This document shows, in pieces, positions 8,087-16,569 of a stretch of 48,412 nt of DNA. Position 1 is the first letter of the stretch. Each line of letters starts with the position of its first letter. Both the position numbers and the translations under genes were made by a program. The notes under the pieces are model-generated. The model saw nothing but the letters and a program-made list of their open reading frames with translations, was not told the DNA's origin and did no database searches. Source of the stretch: a candidate division WWE3 bacterium. Its GTDB lineage: Bacteria > Patescibacteriota > WWE3 > JAUXAW01. Location: positions 1-48,412 of the forward strand of contig JAUXAW010000005.1 in assembly GCA_030619715.1 (NCBI GenBank), read 5' to 3'.

Positions 8087-9508
8087 GTGACCAAGAAGTT
8101 TTATGTGACGACGGCGATTCCGTATGTTAACGCCTCGCCGCACATTGGGCAGGCGCTGGAGTTTGTCCAAGCCGATGTTATTGCTAGATACCACCGTTTG
8201 CTCGGTGACGACACCCGTTTTCTGACCGGCACCGACGAAAACGCTCACAAAAATTATTTGGTTGCCAAGGAGCAAAATATTCCCGTCGAAGATTTTGTCG
8301 AAAAACACACCAACGAGTTTTTAGGGCTTCTCGAAAGACTTCAAATAAGCAACGATGATTTCATTCGCACCACCGATCAGAGGAGGCACTGGCCGGGAGT
8401 CTACGAATTTTGGCAAAAGGCGATTGAGAATGGAGACATTTACAAAAAGAAATATGAGGGGCTTTATTGCGTCGGTTGTGAAGCGTTTGTGACCGGGAAA
8501 GACCTTAAGGAGGGACTTTGTCCAGTTCATCAGAAGCCGCCGGAGAAAGTCAGCGAAGAAAATTATTTTTTCCGGCTTTCAAAATATCAAAAGGAATTAG
8601 AGGAACTAATTTCCACCGACGAACTTCGTGTTATTCCCGAGAGCAGAAAAAACGAAGTTTTGAGTTTTATCCGCTCGGGGCTTGAAGATTTAAGTATTTC
8701 TCGCGATCGAAAAAGGGTTCCCTGGGGAATTCCCGTTCCCGATGATTCCTCGCAAACAATCTATGTCTGGTACGACGCTCTTACCAACTATATCTCCGCC
8801 TTAGGTTACGGTAGCGAGGACGAATCTTTGTTTGACAAGTATTGGCCAGCGAACGTTCACGTCATCGGAAAAGATATCGTCCGTTTCCACGCCGTCTACT
8901 GGCCAGCGTTTTTGCTTTCCGCTGGACTTCCCCTTCCCAAACAGATTCTGGTTCACGGATTTTTTACCGTCGAAGGTCAAAAGATGTCCAAGACGATTGG
9001 GAATGTTCTTAACCCGATTGAGATCATTGACGAATACGGGACGGAAGCGCTGCGTTATTACTTACTCAAGCGAGGGGCTCTTTTCACCGACGGTGATTTT
9101 TCTGTGAAGCGATTTGAGGAAATCTACAACGCCGACCTTGCTAACGGGCTTGGAAATTTGGTCTCGCGGGTAGCGAAACTCTGTGAAAAGTCGAAATTAA
9201 AATTCGTTCTTAGTGAACCACGGTCGTGTATAAAAGAGAACGAAAAGTTGGATGCGTACAAATTTAATGAGGCCTTGGAGGAGATCTGGAAAAAAATTGC
9301 CAAACTTGATAAATTTATTGATGAGAAAAAGCCCTGGGAGCTGAAAAGTGCTAAACTTAGAGATGTGCTAAGCTTTCCGATCGAGGAGATCAGAAAGATA
9401 GGAGTTTTGCTAGAGCCGTTTCTGCCGGAAACGGCAAAAAAGATCCAAAAGCGCTTTGCCGGTCCGGAAATCCGTTCGGCTGAGCCGTTGTTCCCTAGAA
9501 TTAAGTAA
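8087..9508 (+). CDS. metG: Methionyl-tRNA synthetase
   Basis: This is a class I synthetase of 473 residues with the HIGH box as SPHIGQAL (residues 17-24) and the KMSKS box as QKMSKTIGN. A zinc knuckle is visible as CVGCEAF...LCPVH. It charges tRNA-Met. The C-terminal tRNA-binding OB-fold of longer forms is absent, as is common in reduced genomes. The start is GTG at 8087, chosen for the extended -10 box 9 nt upstream and the normal N-terminus (KKFYVTTAIPYVNASPHIG). The stop overlaps the ATG of the glycosyltransferase by 1 bp (TAATG). Confidence 0.95.
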   Translation: MTKKFYVTTAIPYVNASPHIGQALEFVQADVIARYHRLLGDDTRFLTGTDENAHKNYLVAKEQNIPVEDFVEKHTNEFLGLLERLQISNDDFIRTTDQRRHWPGVYEFWQKAIENGDIYKKKYEGLYCVGCEAFVTGKDLKEGLCPVHQKPPEKVSEENYFFRLSKYQKELEELISTDELRVIPESRKNEVLSFIRSGLEDLSISRDRKRVPWGIPVPDDSSQTIYVWYDALTNYISALGYGSEDESLFDKYWPANVHVIGKDIVRFHAVYWPAFLLSAGLPLPKQILVHGFFTVEGQKMSKTIGNVLNPIEIIDEYGTEALRYYLLKRGALFTDGDFSVKRFEEIYNADLANGLGNLVSRVAKLCEKSKLKFVLSEPRSCIKENEKLDAYKFNEALEEIWKKIAKLDKFIDEKKPWELKSAKLRDVLSFPIEEIRKIGVLLEPFLPETAKKIQKRFAGPEIRSAEPLFPRIK

Positions 9509-11004
9509 TGATGAAAAATTTTGTGGAGAAGTATAATCGGCAGATACAGAGATCTTTGGAGATTGTGCCGGGGGTGATCACCTGGACCTTCATCACCTCC
9601 CCCGTCTGGGCCGGACTTTTCTTTCCGGAAATAATGGCCTATGTGGTTATCTTCTTTTCCCTCTATTGGTTTTTCCAATCCGCCCGTATCGGTCGCGGAA
9701 TTATTGTTTCCTACAAGCGGGTCAAGAAAGATACGAACCGTGATTGGCTGGCTGACTGCAAAAGCTTTTCAGATTTTGAAAAAATTCAACATCTGGTAAT
9801 AATTCCCTTCTGCAAGGAGCCGTTGAGCACTTTGCGGAACACCCTTAATAATTTGACGAAGCAGACTTTTATCAAAGAACAAATACATGTTGTCTTGGCG
9901 ATGGAGGAATTTGCTGGGGAGTTTGGGAGAGAGAATGTCGAAACCCTGCTTTCTGAATTCAAGGGAAAGTTCGGCAACATCTGGGCAACTTTCCACCCAC
10001 GTATCGGAGGGGAGGTTGTGGGCAAGTCCTCAAACATGGCCTGGGCGGGAAAGTGGGCCAAGAAAAAGTTAGTCGACGAATTGGATTACGACCTCGATTA
10101 CATTTATGTAACCTCGAACGATGCTGATGCTCGTTTGCATTCTCGCTATCTAAGTTGTGTTACCCATAAAGTTCTGTCTCTACCCAAAAGATTGCGCCAC
10201 CTGAGATTTTTTCAATCCCCAATTGTTTTCTACAACAATCTCTGGCGAGTGACTCTACCGGTGCGGATCCGAAGTGCGACGGCGAGCGTAATCGAAATGG
10301 GGAGGATGGCATCACCACAGGACCTCCACCCTTACTCGACCTACACCACCTCTCTAAAAATGGTCCACGAGGCGGGGTATTGGGGGACGAAAGTTATCCC
10401 CGAAGATTACCACCTTTTCTATAAATGTTTCTTCAACAACGGGGGAGATGTTGATGTCCTGCCCGTCTTTTTGCCAACATCGGCCGATGCCGCCGAGTCA
10501 ACCACTTTTTGGAAGAGTATTAAAAACCACTACCAGCAAGTCCGCCGTTGGGCCTACGGCGCTTCCGACGACCCTTATGTTTTCAAAGAAACTTTGAGGC
10601 ATTCGGAAATCCCACTGGCTAAGCGTCTCTACCGTTTATTCATCCTGACCGATTTCCACTTTCTCTGGGCGGCGAAATCGTTTATTCCTTTCGGCTCATT
10701 TGTGGCCCTTTTGATCAATCCCACTTTTGGCCAGACAGTCCTGGCCCACAATCTGCCGCGCATCTCTAGTTTGATTTTTAAGTCCTGCTTTGTCTTTACT
10801 ATCGCCCTAGTTGCGGCTGATATCTTGATGCGGCCCAAACACCCCAAAAAATACAGCAAGAAAAAACTTCTGGCAATCTCCCTTTTTGATTGGTTCCTTT
10901 CACCAACCGTTGGTCTTTTGTTTTCGGTCATCCCCGCCATCGACGCCCACACCCGGCTAATGCTAGGAAAATATCTGGAGTATAAGGTAACCGAAAAGGT
11001 ATGA
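9508..11004 (+). CDS. Membrane-bound family 2 glycosyltransferase
   Basis: The 498 residues begin with two transmembrane helices (PVWAGLFFPEIMAYVVIFFS). A GT-A catalytic domain follows with VIIPFCKEP, SNDADARLH near 200 (DxD-like), PEDYHLF near 297 and QQVRRW near 341, which corresponds to the QxxRW motif of processive transferases. Three hydrophobic segments end the protein. It should move sugars from a nucleotide or lipid donor onto a growing chain at the inner membrane. It is coupled to metG by a 1-bp overlap and to the WecA-like gene by ATGA, so the glycan role follows from the downstream partner. The sugar is unknown. Confidence 0.82.
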   Translation: MMKNFVEKYNRQIQRSLEIVPGVITWTFITSPVWAGLFFPEIMAYVVIFFSLYWFFQSARIGRGIIVSYKRVKKDTNRDWLADCKSFSDFEKIQHLVIIPFCKEPLSTLRNTLNNLTKQTFIKEQIHVVLAMEEFAGEFGRENVETLLSEFKGKFGNIWATFHPRIGGEVVGKSSNMAWAGKWAKKKLVDELDYDLDYIYVTSNDADARLHSRYLSCVTHKVLSLPKRLRHLRFFQSPIVFYNNLWRVTLPVRIRSATASVIEMGRMASPQDLHPYSTYTTSLKMVHEAGYWGTKVIPEDYHLFYKCFFNNGGDVDVLPVFLPTSADAAESTTFWKSIKNHYQQVRRWAYGASDDPYVFKETLRHSEIPLAKRLYRLFILTDFHFLWAAKSFIPFGSFVALLINPTFGQTVLAHNLPRISSLIFKSCFVFTIALVAADILMRPKHPKKYSKKKLLAISLFDWFLSPTVGLLFSVIPAIDAHTRLMLGKYLEYKVTEKV

Positions 11005-12428
11005 GCAAAACGCCGGCCGTGATTTTTGCGGGAAGTTTTTTCTTAATTCTTATCGCGGCTTTTACAGTTTATTCAGGTCTCTCCTCTCTTCCGCCCGAGG
11101 TCCCTCTTTGGTATACCAGGGAGTGGGGTACGCTTCGCCTCTCTGCGCCGAAAAACCTCTATCTGATTCCCAGCTTGGGATTTGCGGTGCTAGCTATAAA
11201 TTTTTTGATTTACTGGGCTCTTTTAAGAAAGCGTGAGGGAACCGCGGCCCAGGTGTTTGCTCTTTTAAGTTTAGCCAGCTTAAGTCTTTTGACGCTCTCT
11301 GCTTTGAGAATCGTTAATCTTGTTGGTCCGGGTCTTAGGTTTTCAACCTCGGCTCTCAATCTTTTGCACCCATTTCTTGTTGGGCTTCTTTTTTCTCTTT
11401 GCCTGACCCCTCTTTTGATTAAGCTGGGCAAGCGCCTGCGACTGATTGACCGCCCCCACGGTCCTTATGTTGATGTCCGTCCGCTGGTGCGGCTCGGTGG
11501 GGTTGTCATTTTCCTCTCGTTTGCAATCTCTACCCTAATTTTTTTGCCGTTGAACAAGAATCTTACAGCTCTCCTTTTGGGAGGATTGCTGTTGACGGTA
11601 GTCGGAGCAATCGATGATGTCTTTAATCTTTCACCGCTAGCGCTAGGCATAACCCATGTCTTAGCCACTCTGACTTTGGTTTTAGGAGGGTTGGGAATTA
11701 GCTTTGTCACCAACCCTCTTTCGTTTTTGGGCGGGCCGAAATTTTTTCAATTGGATATCTGGCAGATTCCGTTTGAAATCAAGGGGCTCACCTACCACCT
11801 GACAGTGCTGGCTGATCTTTTTACTCTGGTTTGGGTCTTTGCCTTAATCAACACAGTTGATTGGTTAGACGGTCTGGACGGACTAGCCGCTGGTGTGGGG
11901 GTGATTGCCGCCGCAGTAATTTTGGGAATTTCGTTAAGGTTTCACACGCCGGTGACGGCGACCCTTTCTTTAATCTTGGGAGGAGTACTGCTTGGCTTTT
12001 TGTCTTTCAACTTTTCCCCGGCCAAAATTCTTCTGGGCAGCGGGGGGTATCTTTTGGGATTTCTTGTGGCAACCCTAGCAATTTACAGTGGAGGAAAAAT
12101 TGCCACCGCCCTGCTGGTTTTGGCCCTTCCGATACTTGACACTTTGATTGTCCTGACGAGCCGTTTTCGCAAGGGCAAACCTTTGTATCTAGGGGACAAA
12201 ACACATCTCCACCACCGCCTGCTGGAGAAAGGTCTAAGCGTTCGTCAGGTTGTTCTTTTGGAGTGGGGGCTTTGTGGTCTTTTGGGAGCGGTTGCCTTCT
12301 TTTTGACCGGCTGGAAGAAACTTCTGGCAATTATGACCGTTTTTGTGGTTGGGTTGCTCTTTAACCAATTATTTGGTCTCACGGCCTCAGAATTAAAAAG
12401 CAGAGTCCGGAGAGTAAGAGCTGGGTGA
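11001..12428 (+). CDS. Polyprenyl-phosphate N-acetylhexosamine-1-phosphate transferase (WecA/TagO/MraY family)
   Basis: This 475-residue multi-pass protein carries the family signatures: IDRPHGPYVDVRPLVRLGG, AIDDVFNLSP near 204, NTVDWLDGLDGLAAG near 286 and HLHHRLLEKG near 401. The family transfers a sugar-1-phosphate from a UDP-sugar to undecaprenyl phosphate, the first membrane step of a lipid-linked glycan. The HLHHRL form favours WecA/TagO over MraY. An extra pair of N-terminal helices makes it longer than usual. It overlaps the glycosyltransferase by 4 bp. Its last 12 codons and stop lie in a 41-bp sequence repeated 1,096 bp downstream. Confidence 0.87.
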   Translation: MSKTPAVIFAGSFFLILIAAFTVYSGLSSLPPEVPLWYTREWGTLRLSAPKNLYLIPSLGFAVLAINFLIYWALLRKREGTAAQVFALLSLASLSLLTLSALRIVNLVGPGLRFSTSALNLLHPFLVGLLFSLCLTPLLIKLGKRLRLIDRPHGPYVDVRPLVRLGGVVIFLSFAISTLIFLPLNKNLTALLLGGLLLTVVGAIDDVFNLSPLALGITHVLATLTLVLGGLGISFVTNPLSFLGGPKFFQLDIWQIPFEIKGLTYHLTVLADLFTLVWVFALINTVDWLDGLDGLAAGVGVIAAAVILGISLRFHTPVTATLSLILGGVLLGFLSFNFSPAKILLGSGGYLLGFLVATLAIYSGGKIATALLVLALPILDTLIVLTSRFRKGKPLYLGDKTHLHHRLLEKGLSVRQVVLLEWGLCGLLGAVAFFLTGWKKLLAIMTVFVVGLLFNQLFGLTASELKSRVRRVRAG

Positions 12429-12432
12429 TGAT
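12392..12432. repeat. Left copy of a 41-bp direct repeat bounding a one-gene cassette
   Basis: It matches 13488-13528 with one mismatch (A12399 versus G13495). This copy codes for the end of the WecA-like protein (ELKSRVRRVRAG and stop). Confidence 0.85.
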
Positions 12433-12609
12433 ACTTTAAAGACTACTTTTTGGGGCGACTCTTTTCAAGAAGAGTAGGCAATGTAAAAAAGATAGATATC
12501 GTTAGGATTCATGCTTGACTCTCCTTGTTATCAACACACTAAAAAACCAGGCGGAGATGATAAATACTGATCCCAATACCAGCACGGGAAAGTTTTCGCG
12601 TCAAACTTT

Positions 12610-12670
12610 GGAGAAAAAGAAGTGGGGCGGATGGCGTTCGGTAGCTTCCGGACGAACTTCCATCCACCCC
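12610..12670 (-). terminator. Rho-independent terminator of the 12676-13287 gene
   Basis: Read on the minus strand, GGGGTGGATGG pairs with CCATCCGCCCC (one G-T pair), enclosing an inner GTTCG/CGAAC stem, and is followed by a TTCTTTTT tract. Confidence 0.8.
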
Positions 12671-12675
12671 GTGGT

Positions 12676-13287
12676 TCATTCAGCATACAGCTGTAATTCT
12701 TCCAGCCTAACCTGTGTCTCTTGGAGATCCTCATCGAGAGCTTGAAGCTTCTCCTCGCAGACAGTTGGCCACTTGGCACACCGCTCTGCCACATTGGCTA
12801 AGGAAACTGCTTCGGTCGCTAATTCCAGGGTACTGCCGTGCACATCTTCTAAGCCCTGGGCTGGAGTGATCTCTCGCACTTCCGCAAGATAGTCCTTAAA
12901 GCTTGCTTGTGTCTCTCGCACAACCCGCGAGAACTCTTCCTCTGAGAGGTCGTGCCTATGATCGACGCTCCAAGCGAGATGCTGCAGGCGCAGATCGTAG
13001 GATAGCAGCAAATCCCTTAGTATCATGCGGCAGAGCCCCGCGTCTACTGTTGACAGCGCCTCTGTCAAGTCTTGTTCGACGCGGTAGAGCCCTCTATCCA
13101 TCTCCCGGTATTCAAAGAGGCGCAGATCATAGGATAGCAGCAAGTATCTTAGTTCAGCGCGGTGTTCAAAGTTACGGAGCGCCGTATCCACCTCTTTTTT
13201 CCACCAAAGGACACTAGTAAGCTGCAAGGCCATCGTGAGCAGCATGCCAAGAACCACTACCGTTCTCGTTTTTCTTTTCTCTCCCAC
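12676..13287 (-). CDS. Membrane-anchored coiled-coil protein of unknown function
   Basis: This 203-residue protein has one N-terminal transmembrane helix (VVVLGMLLTMALQLTSVLWW, about residues 10-29) and a long, charged, mostly helical remainder. The segment LLLSYDLRL occurs twice, 44 codons apart. The DNA copies (12986-13020 and 13118-13152) are nearly identical over 35 bp, which points to a recent internal duplication. The start is GTG at 13287, supported by a strong AAGGAGGAGG site just upstream. It has its own promoter-like sequence and terminator and is flanked by 41-bp direct repeats, so it looks like a complete inserted cassette. No function is suggested. Confidence 0.72.
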   Translation of the reverse strand: MGEKRKTRTVVVLGMLLTMALQLTSVLWWKKEVDTALRNFEHRAELRYLLLSYDLRLFEYREMDRGLYRVEQDLTEALSTVDAGLCRMILRDLLLSYDLRLQHLAWSVDHRHDLSEEEFSRVVRETQASFKDYLAEVREITPAQGLEDVHGSTLELATEAVSLANVAERCAKWPTVCEEKLQALDEDLQETQVRLEELQLYAE

Positions 13288-13354
13288 CTTCCTCCTCCTT
13301 TATCTTTAGTTCTCCTCTTCTTCCAATTTAGAAAGACCGTTAGAGTACAAACTT

Positions 13355-13383
13355 AAAGTAGCATAGAGTTTATCGGTCGTCAA
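13355..13383 (-). promoter_or_regulatory. Candidate promoter of the 12676-13287 gene
   Basis: On the minus strand TTGACG, a 17-bp spacer and TACTTT lie about 70 bp before the GTG start. The -35 is good and the -10 is weak. Confidence 0.45.
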
Positions 13384-13474
13384 GTCTACAGGTTGTGGAG
13401 ATGAAAATTTCGTGCCTGAAACTGGTTTAGAAGATCCCCCTTAGCAAACTCCCGAAGTTTTTGTTAAACTAAGG

Positions 13475-13900
13475 TCAAGACTTTAAGATTAAAAGGCAGA
13501 GTCCGGAGAGTAAGAGCTGGGTGATGATTCCCGGTAGGATGGGAGTCCGATTTTGGATGCGGCGTTGGAAGTCACAAAGTTTTTTGACGAAGCGGTTATT
13601 GTGTCCGAAAAAGATGTACGGCGCTTCGAGAAGGTCGGGAAGAATGGCAAAAAAAGCGGCGGCGGTAAGGTTTAATTTTAACGGCGATTGGAAAGCAAGG
13701 TAACCGATCAGGATTTCTAGTAGAATAAGGTCGAGAATGATGCCCAGAAGACTGAGGGGGCGGGCGTCGGGTTCCCAGTTCCAGTGAGGCAGCATATCTA
13801 CGCCGAAGTGGGAAAGGAAAGCCAGCGGCAAGCTGATCAGCGGGTTTGGTATTGTTGCAGCGATGGCCATTCCGACCAAGGCGTGTGGTGTTTCTAGCAT
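13475..13900 (-). CDS. YdjM-like (putative metal-dependent hydrolase family) membrane protein
   Basis: The 141 residues from ATG 13900 begin METPHALVGMAIAATIPNPL (after the initiator M-L), then LAFLSHFGVDMLPHWNW. This is the pattern of the YdjM/DUF457-like integral membrane family with conserved histidines and aspartates. About four hydrophobic segments follow. The start at 13900 is supported by a TTGACT-N17-TACAAT promoter ending 10 nt upstream, and a longer reading would pass through that promoter. Its last residues (LLLSGLCLLILKS) are encoded by the right copy of the 41-bp repeat, so the present C-terminus may have been shaped by that insertion. The biochemical role is unknown. Confidence 0.72.
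   Translation of the reverse strand: MLETPHALVGMAIAATIPNPLISLPLAFLSHFGVDMLPHWNWEPDARPLSLLGIILDLILLEILIGYLAFQSPLKLNLTAAAFFAILPDLLEAPYIFFGHNNRFVKKLCDFQRRIQNRTPILPGIITQLLLSGLCLLILKS
13488..13528. repeat. Right copy of the 41-bp direct repeat
   Basis: It matches 12392-12432 with one mismatch. It codes antisense for the C-terminus of the YdjM-like protein. Confidence 0.85.
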
Positions 13901-13910
13901 AACGAGGTGA

Positions 13911-13939
13911 ATTGTATGCGAAAACCAACTATGAGTCAA
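13911..13939 (-). promoter_or_regulatory. Promoter of the YdjM-like gene
   Basis: On the minus strand TTGACT, a 17-bp spacer and TACAAT end 10 nt before ATG 13900. It overlaps the start of the divergent prenyltransferase gene, so the two genes share this DNA. Confidence 0.65.
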
Positions 13940-14854
13940 GTGGCTTTTCTGATCTTAGAATCTGCCCGGCCGCGGCAGTGGCTCAAAAATTTGAGTCTCT
14001 ATGCCCCACTTGTTTTCTGGGGCGAGCTTTTTCGGCCCGATGGTTTTTCTAAAGTTAGCAAGGCGGTTGTTCTCTTCTGTTTTGTTTCCTCGGCAGTATA
14101 TTTAATCAACGATGTCATCGACGCCGACCGCGACCGCCGCCACCCTTTCAAAAAGAACCGACCGATCGCCGCCGGCAAACTTTCCGCCCGACTCGCCCTG
14201 TTCGCCGCCGCAATTCTTCTCGCCTTGGGACTCGGTGCTGCCTTTTTCCTAGAGTTTTATTTCTTCTTCCCCATTCTTGCTTATTTTCTTCTGCAGATTT
14301 TCTACAGCTTCTGGCTGCGGCAGGTGATTATCTTGGATGCCCTGGTCATCGCCTTCGGTTTTATTCTTAGGGTTTTCGCCGGTGCCTGGGTTTTGCCGGT
14401 GCCTCTATCTTCTTGGTTGGTTCTTTCTGTCATCGGTCTGGCTCTGCTTTTAGCTTTCGGAAAAAGGCGGAGTGAGAGAACGATTTTGGCGGCCGAGGGT
14501 TTGAGTCTTAAGACGCGAAAAATACTCGAGCACTATCCCGACACCCTGCTCGACGCGACGATTTCGATGTCCGCCGCCTATGCCATTATCAGCTATTCCC
14601 TGTTTGCCTTTCAGACCTCGCCTCTGCCGGCGACACCGTTTTTCGAAACATATCTTCCGGCGACGATCGCCCGACCGAAGTTGATGATGCTCACAGTCCC
14701 CTTGGTAATTTATTCCGTCGCGCGGTATCTTTATGTCATTTACGAAAAGAAGGAAGGCGAGAGTCCCGAAAAGGTTCTGCTATCCGACTACCCCCTCTTG
14801 GCGAGCGTGATTATCTGGAGCCTGTCCGTGGTGGGGATTATCTATTGGCTTTAA
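13916..14854 (+). CDS. UbiA-family prenyltransferase, DPPR-synthase-like
   Basis: This 312-residue, roughly nine-helix protein has the motif NDVIDADRDRRHPFKKNRPI near residue 65 and the N-terminal ARPRQWLKNLSLYAPL. This combination is typical of decaprenyl-phosphate phosphoribosyltransferases, which put phosphoribose on polyprenyl phosphate as the first step to lipid-linked arabinose-type sugars. The second aspartate motif is visible as LDATISMSAAYAI. The start ATG 13916 was chosen because GAGGTG lies 6 nt upstream; ATG 13931 is an alternative. It lies next to the WecA-like and glycosyltransferase genes and probably feeds the same surface glycan (inference). Confidence 0.82.
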   Translation: MRKPTMSQVAFLILESARPRQWLKNLSLYAPLVFWGELFRPDGFSKVSKAVVLFCFVSSAVYLINDVIDADRDRRHPFKKNRPIAAGKLSARLALFAAAILLALGLGAAFFLEFYFFFPILAYFLLQIFYSFWLRQVIILDALVIAFGFILRVFAGAWVLPVPLSSWLVLSVIGLALLLAFGKRRSERTILAAEGLSLKTRKILEHYPDTLLDATISMSAAYAIISYSLFAFQTSPLPATPFFETYLPATIARPKLMMLTVPLVIYSVARYLYVIYEKKEGESPEKVLLSDYPLLASVIIWSLSVVGIIYWL

Positions 14855-14859
14855 GTGGA

Positions 14860-15603
14860 ATGGGAGTAAAACCAAAAAAGAGATTTGGGCAGAATTTTCT
14901 GGTTGACCAGAAAGTTGTTGCCGGTCTGGTTGCCGCAGCCGAGTTGACGGAAGTAGATACAGTGATCGAGATTGGCGCCGGCACCGGAGTTTTGACGAAA
15001 GAATTGGCCAAGCAGGCTGGTAAGGTTATCGCTTTCGAACTCGATCGCGACCTGATTCCCGTTCTTAAGAAAGAGCTTCAGGGCTTTGATAACGTCAAAA
15101 TTCTCAATCAAGATTTTTTACGATTTACGATTGTCGATTTACGATTTACGAACTACAAATTGGTTGGTTCTATTCCGTATCAAATAACCTCACCTTTGAT
15201 CCATAAACTCTTAACGCTTGGTCCTCGACCTTCTCTTGTGGTCCTTCTAATCCAAAAAGAGGTTGCCGAAAAAATTACCGCCCGTCCCCCGAAGGCTACT
15301 TATCTTTCCAATATTGTAAAACTTTTGGGCGAGGTTGAAATTGTGAGGGTTGTTTCCAAAACTGCCTTTTGGCCGGTTCCTGAAGTTGATGGCGCGATCG
15401 TGAAGTTCAAAATTCAAAGTTCAAAGTTCAAAGTTGACGTTGAGGATTTCCAAAAATTTCTCCATAGAGGATTTCAGCATTCCCGCAAAATGTTGCGTAG
15501 TAAATTTGATGCTAGTGCTCTTGAGCGCTGCGATATCGACCCCAAGCGTCGGGCGCAAACTTTAACATTTGAAGAGTGGATTAAACTGTATAAAACAATT
15601 TAA
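14860..15603 (+). CDS. rsmA: 16S rRNA dimethyladenosine transferase
   Basis: The 247 residues begin GVKPKKRFGQNFLVDQ, the RsmA/KsgA N-terminus, with the SAM-binding EIGAGTGVLT and LNQDFL. The family dimethylates two adjacent adenines near the 3' end of 16S rRNA. Two things are odd. Motif IV, normally NLPY or NIPY, reads SIPY (VGSIPYQITSPL), and two heptamer repeats lie in frame, one just before motif IV and one before the C-terminal helical domain. The start ATG 14860 gives the normal length; a TTG at 14845 would overlap the prenyltransferase stop. It is 2 bp upstream of a FemAB gene. Confidence 0.9.
   Translation: MGVKPKKRFGQNFLVDQKVVAGLVAAAELTEVDTVIEIGAGTGVLTKELAKQAGKVIAFELDRDLIPVLKKELQGFDNVKILNQDFLRFTIVDLRFTNYKLVGSIPYQITSPLIHKLLTLGPRPSLVVLLIQKEVAEKITARPPKATYLSNIVKLLGEVEIVRVVSKTAFWPVPEVDGAIVKFKIQSSKFKVDVEDFQKFLHRGFQHSRKMLRSKFDASALERCDIDPKRRAQTLTFEEWIKLYKTI
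15118..15152. repeat. Heptamer repeat (GATTTAC)n in rsmA
   Basis: Four copies of CGATTTA plus one degenerate copy code for LRFTIVDLRFTN just before motif IV. Confidence 0.8.
15405..15434. repeat. Heptamer repeat (GTTCAAA)n in rsmA
   Basis: Four in-frame copies code for KFKIQSSKFKV between the methyltransferase core and the C-terminal domain. Confidence 0.85.
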
Positions 15604-15605
15604 CA

Positions 15606-16553
15606 ATGAGACAATTTAGCCATTTACCACACATTTGCCAGTCCCCGGAGTGGGGAGAAGTTAAAACTAAAGTTGGAACGCCGGCGGTCAGAGTCGGTGA
15701 GGTTCAGCTTACTCTCCACAACGTTCCCTTTTTACCATTCAACGTTGGATATTGTCCCAAGGTTGATGTGGAGAAGATTGATTGGGAGAAGTTGAAAGAA
15801 GCCGGAAAAAAACACCACTGCATTTTTATCAAAATTGAACCGAACCAACCATTTAACCATTTAACCATTCAACAATTGCGCAAGTCCAAACCAATTTTTG
15901 CGACGCAAACAATTCTTTTGGATTTGACTAAATCCGAAGAAGATTTGTTGGCGGGGATGAAACAAAAGACGCGGTATAATGTTCGCTTGGCACAAAAGAA
16001 AGGTGTGGTCGTTGAAGAAAGGGACGACGTGGAAGCCTTGGAGATATTTTTGAAACTGCAGAAAGAGACAGCCAAACGCCAGGGATTTTTTATTCACCCC
16101 GATGACTATTACCGTACCGTTTGGGAAGTTTTGCGCCCGAAAAAAATGGCGTACCTACTCATCGCCTCCGTCAGACAACCAGATACCAGATACCAGATAC
16201 CAGATACTCCGGTAGTAGCTTGGATGCTGTTAAAGTATCAAGACACTCTCTATTATCCCTACGGCGGCTCGTCGACGGATTTCAAAAATTACATGCCTTC
16301 GAACCTAATGATGTGGGAGGCGATTAAGTTGGGTAAAAAACTAGGGTGCAAAGTTTTTGATCTGTGGGGAGCGACCGACGATCCCAAAGACCCCTGGTAC
16401 GGCTTCACTCGCTTCAAGCTCGGCTACGGTGGAAAGCTCATCACCTTCCCCGGCGCCTACGACCTCGTCTTGAAGCCCTTTCTATACTATCCGTTTATTT
16501 TGGTGGACCGATTCCGGTGGTGGCTCCTGAACTTCAAGAAGGAGGTTTTCTAG
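15606..16553 (+). CDS. FemAB-family peptidyltransferase (interpeptide-bridge type)
   Basis: This 315-residue protein has the paired GNAT folds of FemAB/FemX. The signature is LDLTKSEEDLLAGMKQKTRYNVRLAQKKGV near 100-130, then VAWMLLKYQDTLYYPYGGSS, NLMMWEAIKLGKKLGC, FDLWG and the closing FKLGYGGKL. The family adds amino acids from aminoacyl-tRNA to the peptidoglycan stem peptide or lipid II. No long coiled-coil arm of staphylococcal type is evident. Two tandem repeats interrupt the coding sequence in frame (near residues 82 and 193). A second FemAB lies 650 bp downstream. Confidence 0.88.
   Translation: MRQFSHLPHICQSPEWGEVKTKVGTPAVRVGEVQLTLHNVPFLPFNVGYCPKVDVEKIDWEKLKEAGKKHHCIFIKIEPNQPFNHLTIQQLRKSKPIFATQTILLDLTKSEEDLLAGMKQKTRYNVRLAQKKGVVVEERDDVEALEIFLKLQKETAKRQGFFIHPDDYYRTVWEVLRPKKMAYLLIASVRQPDTRYQIPDTPVVAWMLLKYQDTLYYPYGGSSTDFKNYMPSNLMMWEAIKLGKKLGCKVFDLWGATDDPKDPWYGFTRFKLGYGGKLITFPGAYDLVLKPFLYYPFILVDRFRWWLLNFKKEVF
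15847..15877. repeat. Tandem repeat (CATTTAAC, 8-bp unit) in the first FemAB gene
   Basis: About three copies code for QPFNHLTIQQ. The unit here is 8 bp, unlike the 7-bp units elsewhere. Confidence 0.7.
16179..16208. repeat. Heptamer repeat (AGATACC)n in the first FemAB gene
   Basis: Four copies code in frame for PDTRYQIPDT between two core strands of the protein. Confidence 0.85.
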
Positions 16554-16569
16554 CCCCACCCTCTAGCGT

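Noticed and set aside
9124-9678. A long minus-strand reading frame antisense to metG
   Set aside because: It is explained by codon structure of metG and the glycosyltransferase; it has no ribosome site, no family features and crosses a gene boundary.
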